A DNA stretch of 39,218 bases from positions 1-39,218 of the forward strand of contig DXCN01000059.1 in NCBI GenBank assembly GCA_019115985.1, given 5' to 3'. A program made the position numbers and the translations under genes. This document shows positions 33,469-39,218 of the stretch, one piece after another (positions within the stretch are counted from its first letter, which is position 1; the number at the start of each line of letters is the position of its first letter). Source of the stretch: Candidatus Rothia avicola (GTDB taxonomy: Bacteria > Actinomycetota > Actinomycetes > Actinomycetales > Micrococcaceae). The notes beneath the pieces are model-generated. The model saw only the letters and a program-made list of their open reading frames with translations, was not told the DNA's origin and did no database searches.

Positions 33469-33475
33469 CAGTGTA
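33469..33475 (-). promoter_or_regulatory. -10 box of a leaderless promoter for the gene at 32752-33462
   Basis: TACACT on the minus strand lies about 7 nt before ATG 33462, within the sequence AGTTCTACACTGGTAGGC. Confidence 0.45.
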
Positions 33476-33500
33476 GAACTGCTACGGGAAGAGGGAAAGG

Positions 33501-33712
33501 TTATGTGCTGAGAGGTAAAACCCGGGTGCGGGTGATGATGCTGGTGAGCAGGAGGGCAATGATGGCGAGCTGCAGGCAGGCCCGCAGGATAGCGATATAG
33601 GGCTGCTGCGGAGCTGAATCTTTTGGGCAGCGAACAGGGCCGTGGTGAGGCCGACGAAGAGTAGGAGGGCTGCGGCATAGTGGGTGAGGAGGGTGTTCAG
33701 TGGGGCGGTCAC
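33501..33712 (-). pseudogene. Truncated, frameshifted fragment resembling a FetB-type permease
   Basis: From GTG 33712 one frame reads LNTLLTHYAAALLLFVGL and then AAQKIQLRS. After a frame change it continues as QQPYIAILRACLQLAIIALL up to a stop at 33501. The total of 212 bases is not a multiple of three. Together the two parts look like the first transmembrane segments of FetB/UPF0014 iron-export permeases (usual length about 260), including the AxxRAxxQL pattern. The rest of the gene is missing. The similarity is by pattern recognition only. Confidence 0.5.
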
Positions 33713-33761
33713 ACAGCTATTAGAGCACGGCAGCGGTGCGGACGCCTGTTGCGGCCGGTTT

Positions 33762-33790
33762 TTGGAGCTTTGCGTCACGGGGTGTATAGT
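33762..33790 (+). promoter_or_regulatory. Promoter of the tRNA-Lys gene
   Basis: TTGGAG (33762-33767) and TATAGT (33785-33790) are separated by 17 bases, about 28 bases before the tRNA. Confidence 0.6.
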
Positions 33791-33817
33791 GGAAGGCGCT
33801 GAGTTTACTCAGTGGAT

Positions 33818-33890
33818 GCGCCTTTAGCTCAGTTGGTAGAGCATCGGACTTTTAATCCGTGGGTCGTGGGTTCGAGCCCCACAGGGCGCA
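33818..33890 (+). tRNA. tRNA-Lys (anticodon TTT)
   Basis: The acceptor stem GCGCCTT (33818-33824) pairs with AGGGCGC (33883-33889) with one G-U pair, and the discriminator is A. The D-arm GCTCAGTTGGTAGAGC, an anticodon arm with loop CTTTTAA (anticodon TTT) and a T-arm GTGGG-TTCGAGC-CCCAC are all present. CCA is not encoded. Its 3' side borders a mosaic region, so it may be an integration site. Confidence 0.97.
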
Positions 33891-34197
33891 CATTGTCACC
33901 CCGTTCCGGCGATGCCGGGGCGGGGTTTTCTGTATCTTCACCGGTGAGGGGTGCATCAACTACAGGACCAAGAAGCTGTCCGAGGGTGATTCCCATATGT
34001 GCCGCAATCACACCTAAGTCGTTGATGGTAAACGCGCTTACTCCTCGAAGTCTCTTTGATAAAGCAGAGTGGGCCATGCCTATTTTGTCTGCCAGTTGAC
34101 GGGCACTTAGTCCACGTCTTCCCATCCAGGCCTTTACCTCCCCTGCAACAGCTTGTTCAAATTCAGAAACAGGGCCACTTGTCCATGTCTTAGGCAT
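33829..34197 (-). CDS. XRE-family helix-turn-helix regulator reading into the tRNA gene
   Basis: A protein of about 122 residues with a Cro/CI-type helix-turn-helix at about residues 28-80: GLSARQLADKIGMAHSALSK is the turn region and LGVIAAHMGITLGQLL the following helices. The N-terminus EFEQAVAGEVKAWMGRRG is intact. The last 20 codons are the antisense of the tRNA-Lys gene, a frequent outcome when a mobile element inserts at a tRNA 3' end. GGGAGG lies just before ATGATG; spacing is short for either ATG. It may be a phage- or element-type repressor. Confidence 0.7.
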   Translation of the reverse strand: MPKTWTSGPVSEFEQAVAGEVKAWMGRRGLSARQLADKIGMAHSALSKRLRGVSAFTINDLGVIAAHMGITLGQLLGPVVDAPLTGEDTENPAPASPERGDNVRPVGLEPTTHGLKVRCSTN

Positions 34198-34201
34198 CAT
34201 G

Positions 34202-34710
34202 CCTCCCTACGACGCGATGACCTCTACACCGACCATGGTCTCTCCGGCGCACTGGCCAAACGCCCCGGCTTGGATAAAGCACTGACTGCACTGCATCCGG
34301 GTGACACGCTCGTGATCACCACTTTGGACAGGCTCGGGCGCTCCACCCAGAAAATGCTCGAACTCGCCGAGGAACTACGAGATCGCAATATCGGATTGTG
34401 CGTGCTCAACCTGGGTGGTGGTGATGTGGATACTAAAACACCCATGGGTGCCATGGTCTTCACCGTCATGGCAGCCCTGGCCCAAATGGAACTAGAGATT
34501 AAACGCGAATGCATCACCGACTCCGTCACCAAACGCCGCCCCACCGGCGGCGACCGCGGTGGCCGACGCCCCACCTTCACTGAATCCCAAATCCGCACCG
34601 CATTCAAACTCATCTAAGCCGGCGAACCTGCAACCCAAGTTGCCAAGGATATGGGGATGTCCCGTGCGACGCTTTACCGAAGAATCAAAGACGCGGATTC
34701 TTCTTTATAG
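34202..34710 (+). pseudogene. Broken serine recombinase (resolvase)
   Basis: Residues from DDLYTDHGLSGALAKRPGLD onward, with TLDRLGRSTQKMLELAEELR, PMGAMVFTVMAALAQMELE and a C-terminal helix-turn-helix AGEPATQVAKDMGMSRATLY, are those of a Tn3-type resolvase/invertase. The first 40-45 residues with the catalytic Ser are missing: upstream is the start of the XRE gene on the other strand. A TAA at 34615-34617 interrupts the frame just before the helix-turn-helix, where related proteins usually have Glu (GAA), and the frame then continues 30 codons to TAG at 34708. It is thus doubly disabled. Confidence 0.85.
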
Positions 34711-34921
34711 TCCTATCTCATTTGGACATGTTCGACATTGAAGTGCTCTGATCGCTCTCAGTCTTGTGCAGCCTGAGATTATGGCTGCCTTTATCCTTTG
34801 CGGGCCTCCAATTCCCGTCTCTTCTGATGTTTCTCAAGACCATGAGACGCCGTATCGGTAATGCTTGAGATACCGCGCTCAATGCACTCGTCCTACATTG
34901 GCAGACACCGCTCCGAAATAG
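34711..34921. other. Gap without recognisable features
   Basis: About 210 bases between two coding remnants. I see no convincing gene, repeat or RNA here. Base composition is lower in GC than the chromosome backbone, in keeping with mosaic debris. Confidence 0.4.
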
Positions 34922-35119
34922 TCTGCTCTCGCACGATATATCCGGGAACATGATGCTGATTTCCGTCGAGCTTCGATTGTCATCAAAGATTCGGCAGGGC
35001 AACTGTTAGCAATTCAACTTTCCGGACAGAGCGATGACCGGCTGGAACTTCGGCTCGCTGAATCAACGTCCAAAGAGAGCATGAAACAAGTATTCCGCGA
35101 AGTCGGAGGAACTTACTAA
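34922..35119 (+). pseudogene. Unidentified coding remnant
   Basis: After a TAG at 34919 a frame of 65 codons reads SALARYIREHDADFRRASI, continues with IVIKDSAGQLLAIQLSG and ends GGTY before TAA at 35117. The residue pattern looks like real protein (amphipathic helices, few rare residues) but there is no start codon near its beginning. It is most likely the C-terminus of a disrupted gene. I do not recognise the family. Confidence 0.4.
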
Positions 35120-35224
35120 CATTCCCGAAGGAGTCATCCCGCAACGAACGGTCCAAAAAGGTCCACCATAGGGTTTTGGGCTATAAGCTAACGAAACAGA
35201 GTTATGAGAAACCAGCACCAGTAA

Positions 35225-35291
35225 AATCGCGCCATTCGATCATCCAGCTCGAATGGCGCGATTATTCATCCCCAAAATCATCAATTTTGGG
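35225..35291 (+). terminator. Two adjacent strong hairpins before cmtR
   Basis: A perfect 15-bp stem (35225-35239 with 35249-35263, AATCGCGCCATTCGA) is followed by CCCAAAAT/ATTTTGGG (35271-35278, 35284-35291). They insulate the metal operon from upstream transcription. Confidence 0.7.
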
Positions 35292-35303
35292 CGCTGCCAC
35301 TAG

Positions 35304-35323
35304 TACAGCAAGTGCTGTATAGT
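35304..35323 (+). promoter_or_regulatory. ArsR/CmtR-type operator overlapping the cmtR promoter
   Basis: TACAGCA-AG-TGCTGTA (35304-35319) is a 7-bp-arm palindrome. It overlaps the -10 box TATAGT (35318-35323), which lies 7 nt before ATG 35331. A repressor bound here would block RNA polymerase, the normal mode for this family. Confidence 0.8.
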
Positions 35324-35330
35324 ACATCGC

Positions 35331-35699
35331 ATGATGAACATTGAGTCGCGGATCGATGCGATGAACCGGCTTGGTCGCGCCATGGCCGACCCCACCCGGT
35401 CACGCATCCTCCTGTCCTTGCTGCACGAACCCGGATACCCAGCGGAACTTGCCCAGGCCCTGGGACTGAGCCGCGCCAACGTTTCCAACCATCTGACCTG
35501 CCTGCGCGGGTGCGGAATTGTCGTGGCGAAAATGGAAGGCCGCAAAACCCGGTACGAAATCACCGATCCTCACCTCACCACCGCCCTGAGTGCCCTGGTT
35601 GAGGTGACGTTGGCCGTCGATGATCAAGTACCTTGCCTGGACTCTTCCTGCCCTGACTGCGCCACCAGCGCCGATCGAGAACACAAGGAGCAAGCATGA
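35331..35699 (+). CDS. cmtR: ArsR/SmtB-family Cd/Pb sensor CmtR
   Basis: A metal-responsive repressor of 122 residues with a winged helix-turn-helix (LAQALGLSRANVSNHLTCLR). Cys57 and Cys61 in the recognition helix (LTCLRGC) and Cys102 occupy the same residue numbers as the Cd/Pb ligands of Mycobacterium tuberculosis CmtR. Additional Cys follow in SSCPDC near the C-terminus. Metal binding releases the protein from the operator at 35304. The transcript is predicted leaderless. ATGA overlap with the next gene shows co-translation. Confidence 0.9.
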   Translation: MMNIESRIDAMNRLGRAMADPTRSRILLSLLHEPGYPAELAQALGLSRANVSNHLTCLRGCGIVVAKMEGRKTRYEITDPHLTTALSALVEVTLAVDDQVPCLDSSCPDCATSADREHKEQA

Positions 35700-37636
35700 G
35701 TTCCGCCTGCGGTTGCGATTCACCGGAACCCACCGAAGAATTCGAAGAGGAACTGCCCTGGTGGCGGGATTGGCATGTGCTCGTCCCCATAGCCTCAGGC
35801 ATTTTCTTCCTCACTGGGCTCGTCCTTGAATGGAGCACCCACGGCGAAAGCACCGCCATCGTGGCCTTGGTGCTGTTTTGGATCGGCCTGCTACTAGGCG
35901 CTTTTACCTTTGTACCCGGCGCCCTGCGAAACCTGTTCACGAAACGGAAACTCGGCATTGGGCTGCTAATGACCATCAGCGCCACCGGTGCGGTCATCCT
36001 CGGCTATGTCGAGGAAGCCGCAGCCCTGGCGTTCCTGTATTCCATTGCCGAAGCCCTGGAAGACAAAGCCATGGACAGGGCACGCTCGGGCCTGCGCTCT
36101 TTGTTGAAGCTCGTCCCTGAAACGGCCACCGTCATCCGTGACGGCGCACCGGTCGTGGTCAGTACAGCAGAGATCAAGATTGGCGATTCACTGCGCGTGA
36201 AGCCTGGTGAACGCTTGGCAACCGATGGCGTGGTCAGTCAAGGATCAAGCAGCTTAGACACCTCCGCTATCACGGGGGAATCAATTCCCATGGAAGTAAC
36301 CGTGGGTGACCAGGTTGCTGCTGGTTCCATCAATTCATCCGGCGCTCTAGTAGTCACTGCAACGGCGAACGGCACGGACAACTCCCTGACCACGTTGGTG
36401 AGCCTAGTCGAGCAAGCCCAGTCGGAACGTGGCGAACGGGCACGGCTCGCTGACCGCATTGCCCGCCCGCTGGTTCCCGGTGTCATCGTCCTGGCAGTAC
36501 TGGTCGCTGTGCTTGGAGCGATCTTTGGCGATCCCGAAACATGGATCACACGCGCACTGATCGTGCTGGTCGCAGCCTCGCCTTGCGCGATGGCCATCGC
36601 CGTTCCTGTCACCGTTGTGTCCGCCATCGGAGCTGCCAGCAAATTCGGTGTCATCATCAAAAGCGGAGCAGCCTTCGAACGGCTTGGTTCCCTGCGCCGC
36701 ATCGCGGTAGATAAAACTGGAACGCTCACACGCAATCAGCCAGTGGTCACGCAAGTCCAGACTGTTGATGATGCGACCAGCGATGAGGTGCTCGCCGTTG
36801 CCGCCGCCCTGGAACAGCACAGCACCCACCCTCTAGCTACGGCCATCATCTCAGCAGTACCCGCAATCCCGGAGGCAACGGCGGTTAACGAAGAGCCAGG
36901 ACACGGCATTACCGGCGTCCTGGATGGTGTTCAGGTCGGGGTAGGTAGTCCTCGATGGATTGCCCCAGGATCGCTTACTTCCGCCGTTGAATCCATGGAA
37001 GCCTCCGGGCAAACCTGCGTCATGGTCACTCGTGCAGAGCAGGTCATTGGCGTGATCGGCGTGCGCGATGAACTACGCCCTGAAGCGGCCGAGGCAATTC
37101 GAGACCTGCATAACCAGGGAATCGACGTGGTGATGCTCACCGGCGATAACTCCCGTACTGCCCACGCGCTGGCTTCAATCGCCGGTATAGGCACCGTTCA
37201 TGCCGAACTGCGACCTGAAGACAAGGCCCGTGAAATCGCTTCGTCAGTGCAGCAGGTTCCTACAGGGATGATCGGTGACGGGATCAACGATGCCCCTGCC
37301 TTGGCTAGCGCTACCGTGGGGATTGCGATGGGCGCTACCGGTGCCGATGCCGCCATAGAATCAGCCGATGTAGCCTTCACCGGCCATGATTTGAGACTGA
37401 TTCCGCAAGCCTTGTCCCATGCCCAACGGGGCCGGGCGATAATGAATCAGAACATCGTCCTGTCAATGGCGATCATCGTTGTCCTGTTGCCCTTGGCTAT
37501 TACCGGAGTGCTGGGCTTGGCCGCGGTAGTGCTGGTTCACGAGGTCGCAGAAGTCATCGTGATTGCCAATGGACTTCGTGTTGCCCGCGTCCACCGCAAG
37601 CAGCTCACACAGCAGCCTGGCAACGTCCTACATTAG
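35696..37636 (+). CDS. Heavy-metal P1B-type ATPase (CtpG/CadA-like efflux pump)
   Basis: A 646-residue metal-exporting ATPase under CmtR control. It has no N-terminal HMA domain, only a short CGC motif at residues 5-7. The sequence shows TGESIP in the actuator domain (about 194-199), the membrane motif SPC (295-297), DKTGT with phosphorylated Asp339, the nucleotide-domain HP (about 377), MLTGDN and GDGINDAP. SPC instead of CPC and HEVAE in the last membrane segment resemble P1B-4 type pumps (Co/Cd/Zn range). With CmtR, cadmium, lead or zinc are the likely substrates (inference). Codon use differs mildly from the backbone. Confidence 0.9.
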   Translation: MSSACGCDSPEPTEEFEEELPWWRDWHVLVPIASGIFFLTGLVLEWSTHGESTAIVALVLFWIGLLLGAFTFVPGALRNLFTKRKLGIGLLMTISATGAVILGYVEEAAALAFLYSIAEALEDKAMDRARSGLRSLLKLVPETATVIRDGAPVVVSTAEIKIGDSLRVKPGERLATDGVVSQGSSSLDTSAITGESIPMEVTVGDQVAAGSINSSGALVVTATANGTDNSLTTLVSLVEQAQSERGERARLADRIARPLVPGVIVLAVLVAVLGAIFGDPETWITRALIVLVAASPCAMAIAVPVTVVSAIGAASKFGVIIKSGAAFERLGSLRRIAVDKTGTLTRNQPVVTQVQTVDDATSDEVLAVAAALEQHSTHPLATAIISAVPAIPEATAVNEEPGHGITGVLDGVQVGVGSPRWIAPGSLTSAVESMEASGQTCVMVTRAEQVIGVIGVRDELRPEAAEAIRDLHNQGIDVVMLTGDNSRTAHALASIAGIGTVHAELRPEDKAREIASSVQQVPTGMIGDGINDAPALASATVGIAMGATGADAAIESADVAFTGHDLRLIPQALSHAQRGRAIMNQNIVLSMAIIVVLLPLAITGVLGLAAVVLVHEVAEVIVIANGLRVARVHRKQLTQQPGNVLH

Positions 37637-37956
37637 CGCTGGTTTCGTTGCTGTTGAAGGTAACGGGCACTATTTCCACCAGGAAATCAGCACCCCGCCT
37701 TCAACCATTTAGAACTAAAGTGAATCGTGCTGTGCGATGCGCCATTTTTAACGGTGATGAACCGCCAATTGAAACTAACAGTCATATGCCGGGGATTCCC
37801 GGTTTTTGGTTGCTTGGTCAAGAACGGTCGTTTTTGACACATTGAGCGACGGTGCTTAAAAGTCTGTTTCAATACTAGATTGTCTCACAGCCTATAAGAC
37901 GCGGGCGGATGAGGCTATGAGGAAAAGCCCGGCGGGACAACCCCCGGGCCCATCTA
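37637..37956. other. Gap after the metal ATPase
   Basis: About 320 bases without a supportable gene. It holds the short hairpin at 37789-37807 and otherwise reads as non-coding or degraded sequence with lower GC. Confidence 0.4.
37789..37807 (+). terminator. Possible terminator of the cmtR-ATPase operon
   Basis: CCGGG-gatt-CCCGG is followed by T5, 150 bases after the ATPase stop. Confidence 0.6.
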
Positions 37957-38115
37957 CTAGCCAGGACCATCACGATGGTCGCCGAGAAGAGCGGAAAAGG
38001 CCGCCTGGGAGTCAAAGCACGGCAGACACAACCAATCAATGTTGCCCTGCCGGCAGACCAGGGCGGCCGTGTGAGTATCGGACAATAATGCGTAGTCCTC
38101 CAAGGGTCTGGACAC
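37957..38115 (-). pseudogene. N-terminal fragment of a glycoside hydrolase family 15 enzyme
   Basis: From GTG 38115 (preceded by GAGGAAAGGGGG on the minus strand) a 52-codon frame reads PLEDYALLSDTHTAALVCRQ and then GNIDWLCLPCFDSQAAFSAL up to TAG at 37957. This matches the well-known start of GH15 glucoamylase/trehalase-type proteins (HTAALV, GSIDWLCLPRFDS, ALLG). The remaining ~550 residues are missing. It is debris of a carbohydrate gene inside the metal region. Confidence 0.7.
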
Positions 38116-38176
38116 AGGAGATTACCCCCTTTCCTCAGTGGTGCGACCAGAGGGAGAAGAAACATCCACCCCGGTG

Positions 38177-38217
38177 CACCTGCTGCGGTGACAACGACCC
38201 ATCGCCCGCAGCAGGTG
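38177..38217. other. Inverted repeat
   Basis: CACCTGCTGCG (38177-38187) pairs with CGCAGCAGGTG (38207-38217), a perfect 11-bp stem with a 19-base loop. Role unknown; it could be part of the 3' end of the DUF305 transcript or an element end. Confidence 0.5.
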
Positions 38218-38238
38218 GCAATCGTCACGGTTATCCCT

Positions 38239-38273
38239 CTTTTTCAGATTCCTGTCCTCGGGATCAGAAAAAG
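38239..38273 (-). terminator. Probable terminator of the DUF305 gene
   Basis: CTTTTTCTGATCCC on the minus strand pairs, with two mismatches, with GGAATCTGAAAAAG. It lies about 12 bases after the stop codon. T runs occur on the stem arms rather than after it, so efficiency is uncertain. Confidence 0.5.
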
Positions 38274-38284
38274 ACGGGCACCTG

Positions 38285-38941
38285 TCATAGGTCAGTGAGC
38301 ATCTGCTTCATCTGGGAGATCTCGGCCTCCTGGTCGCTGATAACTTGTTCGGCCAGGGTGATCGCATGGGGATTCTGGCCGTCAGCAACCTCGTCACGGG
38401 CCATGTCGACCGCACCTTCGTGGTGGGTGGTCATCTGCTCCAGGTAGAGGCGGGCAGCCTCGGTGCCTTGGGCTTCCTCAAGGGCTGTCATGTCCTCCTG
38501 GCTCATCATCCCGCTCATGCCACCCATCTTGCCATGATCCATGCCACCAGAGTCGGTGACCGGCTGCTGGTCCCAGGCCTCGAGCATGGCGTTCATCCGG
38601 TTAATCTCCGGTCCCTGGGCGTCAATAACCCCCTGGGCAAACTCCACGACCTGGGCGGGGATACCCTCCTTGGCCAGGAGCATCTCACTCATCTCCACGG
38701 CCTGCTGGTGATGGGGGATCATCATCTGGGCAAACATGATGTCCGCGTCGTTGTGATCGGCGGAGATCTCCCCGTCCGCCTCAGTCGTCGCCGTGGTGGT
38801 CTCGGTCGTCTCAGGTGTAGTCGTTGTAGTGCTGGTGGCAGAGGTGGTGGCGTCGGTGGTGGCGTCGGTGGCCTCACCGCAGGCGGCCAGCGCCAGGGTG
38901 GAGGCCACGGCGAGAGTGGAAAGAACAAGGGTGCGCTTCAT
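38285..38941 (-). CDS. DUF305 lipoprotein (ferritin-like fold, metal-linked)
   Basis: An exported lipoprotein of about 218 residues. The signal peptide ends in the lipobox LALAAC, followed by a Thr/Ala-rich linker (about residues 25-60) and a DUF305 four-helix domain with MFAQMMIPHHQQAVEMSEML and the second MTTHHEGAVDMA repeat. A Met/His-rich segment (GGMDHGKMGGMSGMM) suggests copper binding. ATG 38941 is chosen over 38962 because GAAAGG lies 7 bases upstream and the signal peptide then begins MKR. It is next to a copper-type ATPase. The linker style resembles Corynebacterium proteins, in keeping with transfer. Confidence 0.85.
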   Translation of the reverse strand: MKRTLVLSTLAVASTLALAACGEATDATTDATTSATSTTTTTPETTETTTATTEADGEISADHNDADIMFAQMMIPHHQQAVEMSEMLLAKEGIPAQVVEFAQGVIDAQGPEINRMNAMLEAWDQQPVTDSGGMDHGKMGGMSGMMSQEDMTALEEAQGTEAARLYLEQMTTHHEGAVDMARDEVADGQNPHAITLAEQVISDQEAEISQMKQMLTDL

Positions 38942-38988
38942 GGTGGAGCCTTTCAGTGTCATATGGGGCAGTGGAGAGAAGTGGTGAA

Positions 38989-39218
38989 TCAGTGGACGGC
39001 AGTGGATGCCGGAGTAGGCGTGGTGTGTTCCTCCTTCGGACTGGTGGGAGCCAGGTGGGCCGGGTCCAGATCAATCCGGCGCAACAGCTGGGCGTTCAGG
39101 GCCACCACGATGGTCGAGGCAGACATCAAGATTGCGCCCACGGCCGGGGACAGCACGAACCCGATCGAGGCGAGCACTCCGGCGGCCAGCGGCACGGCGA
39201 GGATGTTGTAGCCAGAGG
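38989..39218 (-). CDS. Copper-type heavy-metal P-ATPase, C-terminal end
   Basis: The frame is open from the right edge and gives the last 76 or so residues: [20 protein letters not shown], then [20 protein letters not shown] and LRRIDL, the final two transmembrane helices of CopA/CopB-type ATPases. The hydrophilic tail ([18 protein letters not shown]) follows. The catalytic domains are outside the window. It is on the same strand and 47 bases upstream of the DUF305 gene, so both are probably one copper-resistance operon. Confidence 0.88.
   Translation of the reverse strand, partial: SGYNILAVPLAAGVLASIGFVLSPAVGAILMSASTIVVALNAQLLRRIDLDPAHLAPTSPKEEHTTPTPASTAVH

Noticed and set aside
33463-33678. 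N-terminal extension of the gene at 32752-33462
   Set aside because: The extension is His/Pro/Ser-rich, reads as a shadow of the FetB-like fragment, and a -10 box precedes ATG 33462.
37875-38228. 117-codon minus-strand frame
   Set aside because: It has no recognisable protein pattern, and the adjacent frame within it contains the clear GH15 fragment.
38345-39211. 288-codon plus-strand frame opposite DUF305 and the copper ATPase
   Set aside because: It is the antisense of two real genes and is Gly/Val-rich low-complexity, a known artefact of high-GC DNA.
1-39218. CRISPR arrays, rRNA operons or intact insertion sequences
   Set aside because: No regularly spaced repeats, no rRNA motifs and no intact transposase were seen; the only recombinase is the broken one at 34202-34710.

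Overview
The window is about 39 kb of roughly 60% GC DNA from a high-GC Gram-positive bacterium. Lsr2, ClpC, a single-domain ArgA-type acetyltransferase, DisA next to RadA, DUF3180 and a PHO box made of 11-bp direct repeats all point to Actinobacteria. The gene set fits Micrococcaceae, and a Rothia-like organism is my best guess (inference; no species marker was tested). Many genes start 6-7 nt after a TANNNT -10 box, so leaderless transcription appears common.

Layout. 1-4044: ftsH 3' end followed by the folate genes folE, folP, folB, folK and a DUF3180 membrane protein. 4390-10050: two bacterial PH-domain membrane proteins, a DUF2520 dehydrogenase-like gene beside panC, and lysS. 10171-13989: a small membrane protein, lsr2 and clpC. 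Two related palindromic repeats (4115-4366 and 11058-11283) lie in intergenic gaps. 14091-15918: an AT-richer AbiEi/AbiEii-like toxin-antitoxin pair. 16345-18699: argA, then a tandemly duplicated two-gene cassette of unknown function, whose first copy carries an amber codon. 18696-23155: mutY (minus), a Ser-rich anchored protein, disA and radA. 23152-24633: an FUSC-like transporter (minus).

24702-32698 is a phosphate region. The pstSCAB operon follows a PHO box. On the other strand a DUF47 regulator and a PiT transporter are read from a promoter that leads straight into a 12-bp-closed multibranch RNA and then a terminator-like hairpin before the start codon. This looks like a riboswitch or attenuator that I cannot assign to a known class, and it is the most interesting object in the window. 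A polysaccharide pyruvyl transferase gene lies downstream of pit.

From the tRNA-Lys gene (33818-33890) to the end is a mosaic that looks acquired: an XRE regulator running into the tRNA, a broken serine recombinase, unidentified coding debris, a cmtR/P1B-ATPase metal efflux operon, a glycoside hydrolase family 15 fragment, a DUF305 lipoprotein and the end of a copper-type P-ATPase. A frameshifted, truncated FetB-like fragment lies just before the tRNA.
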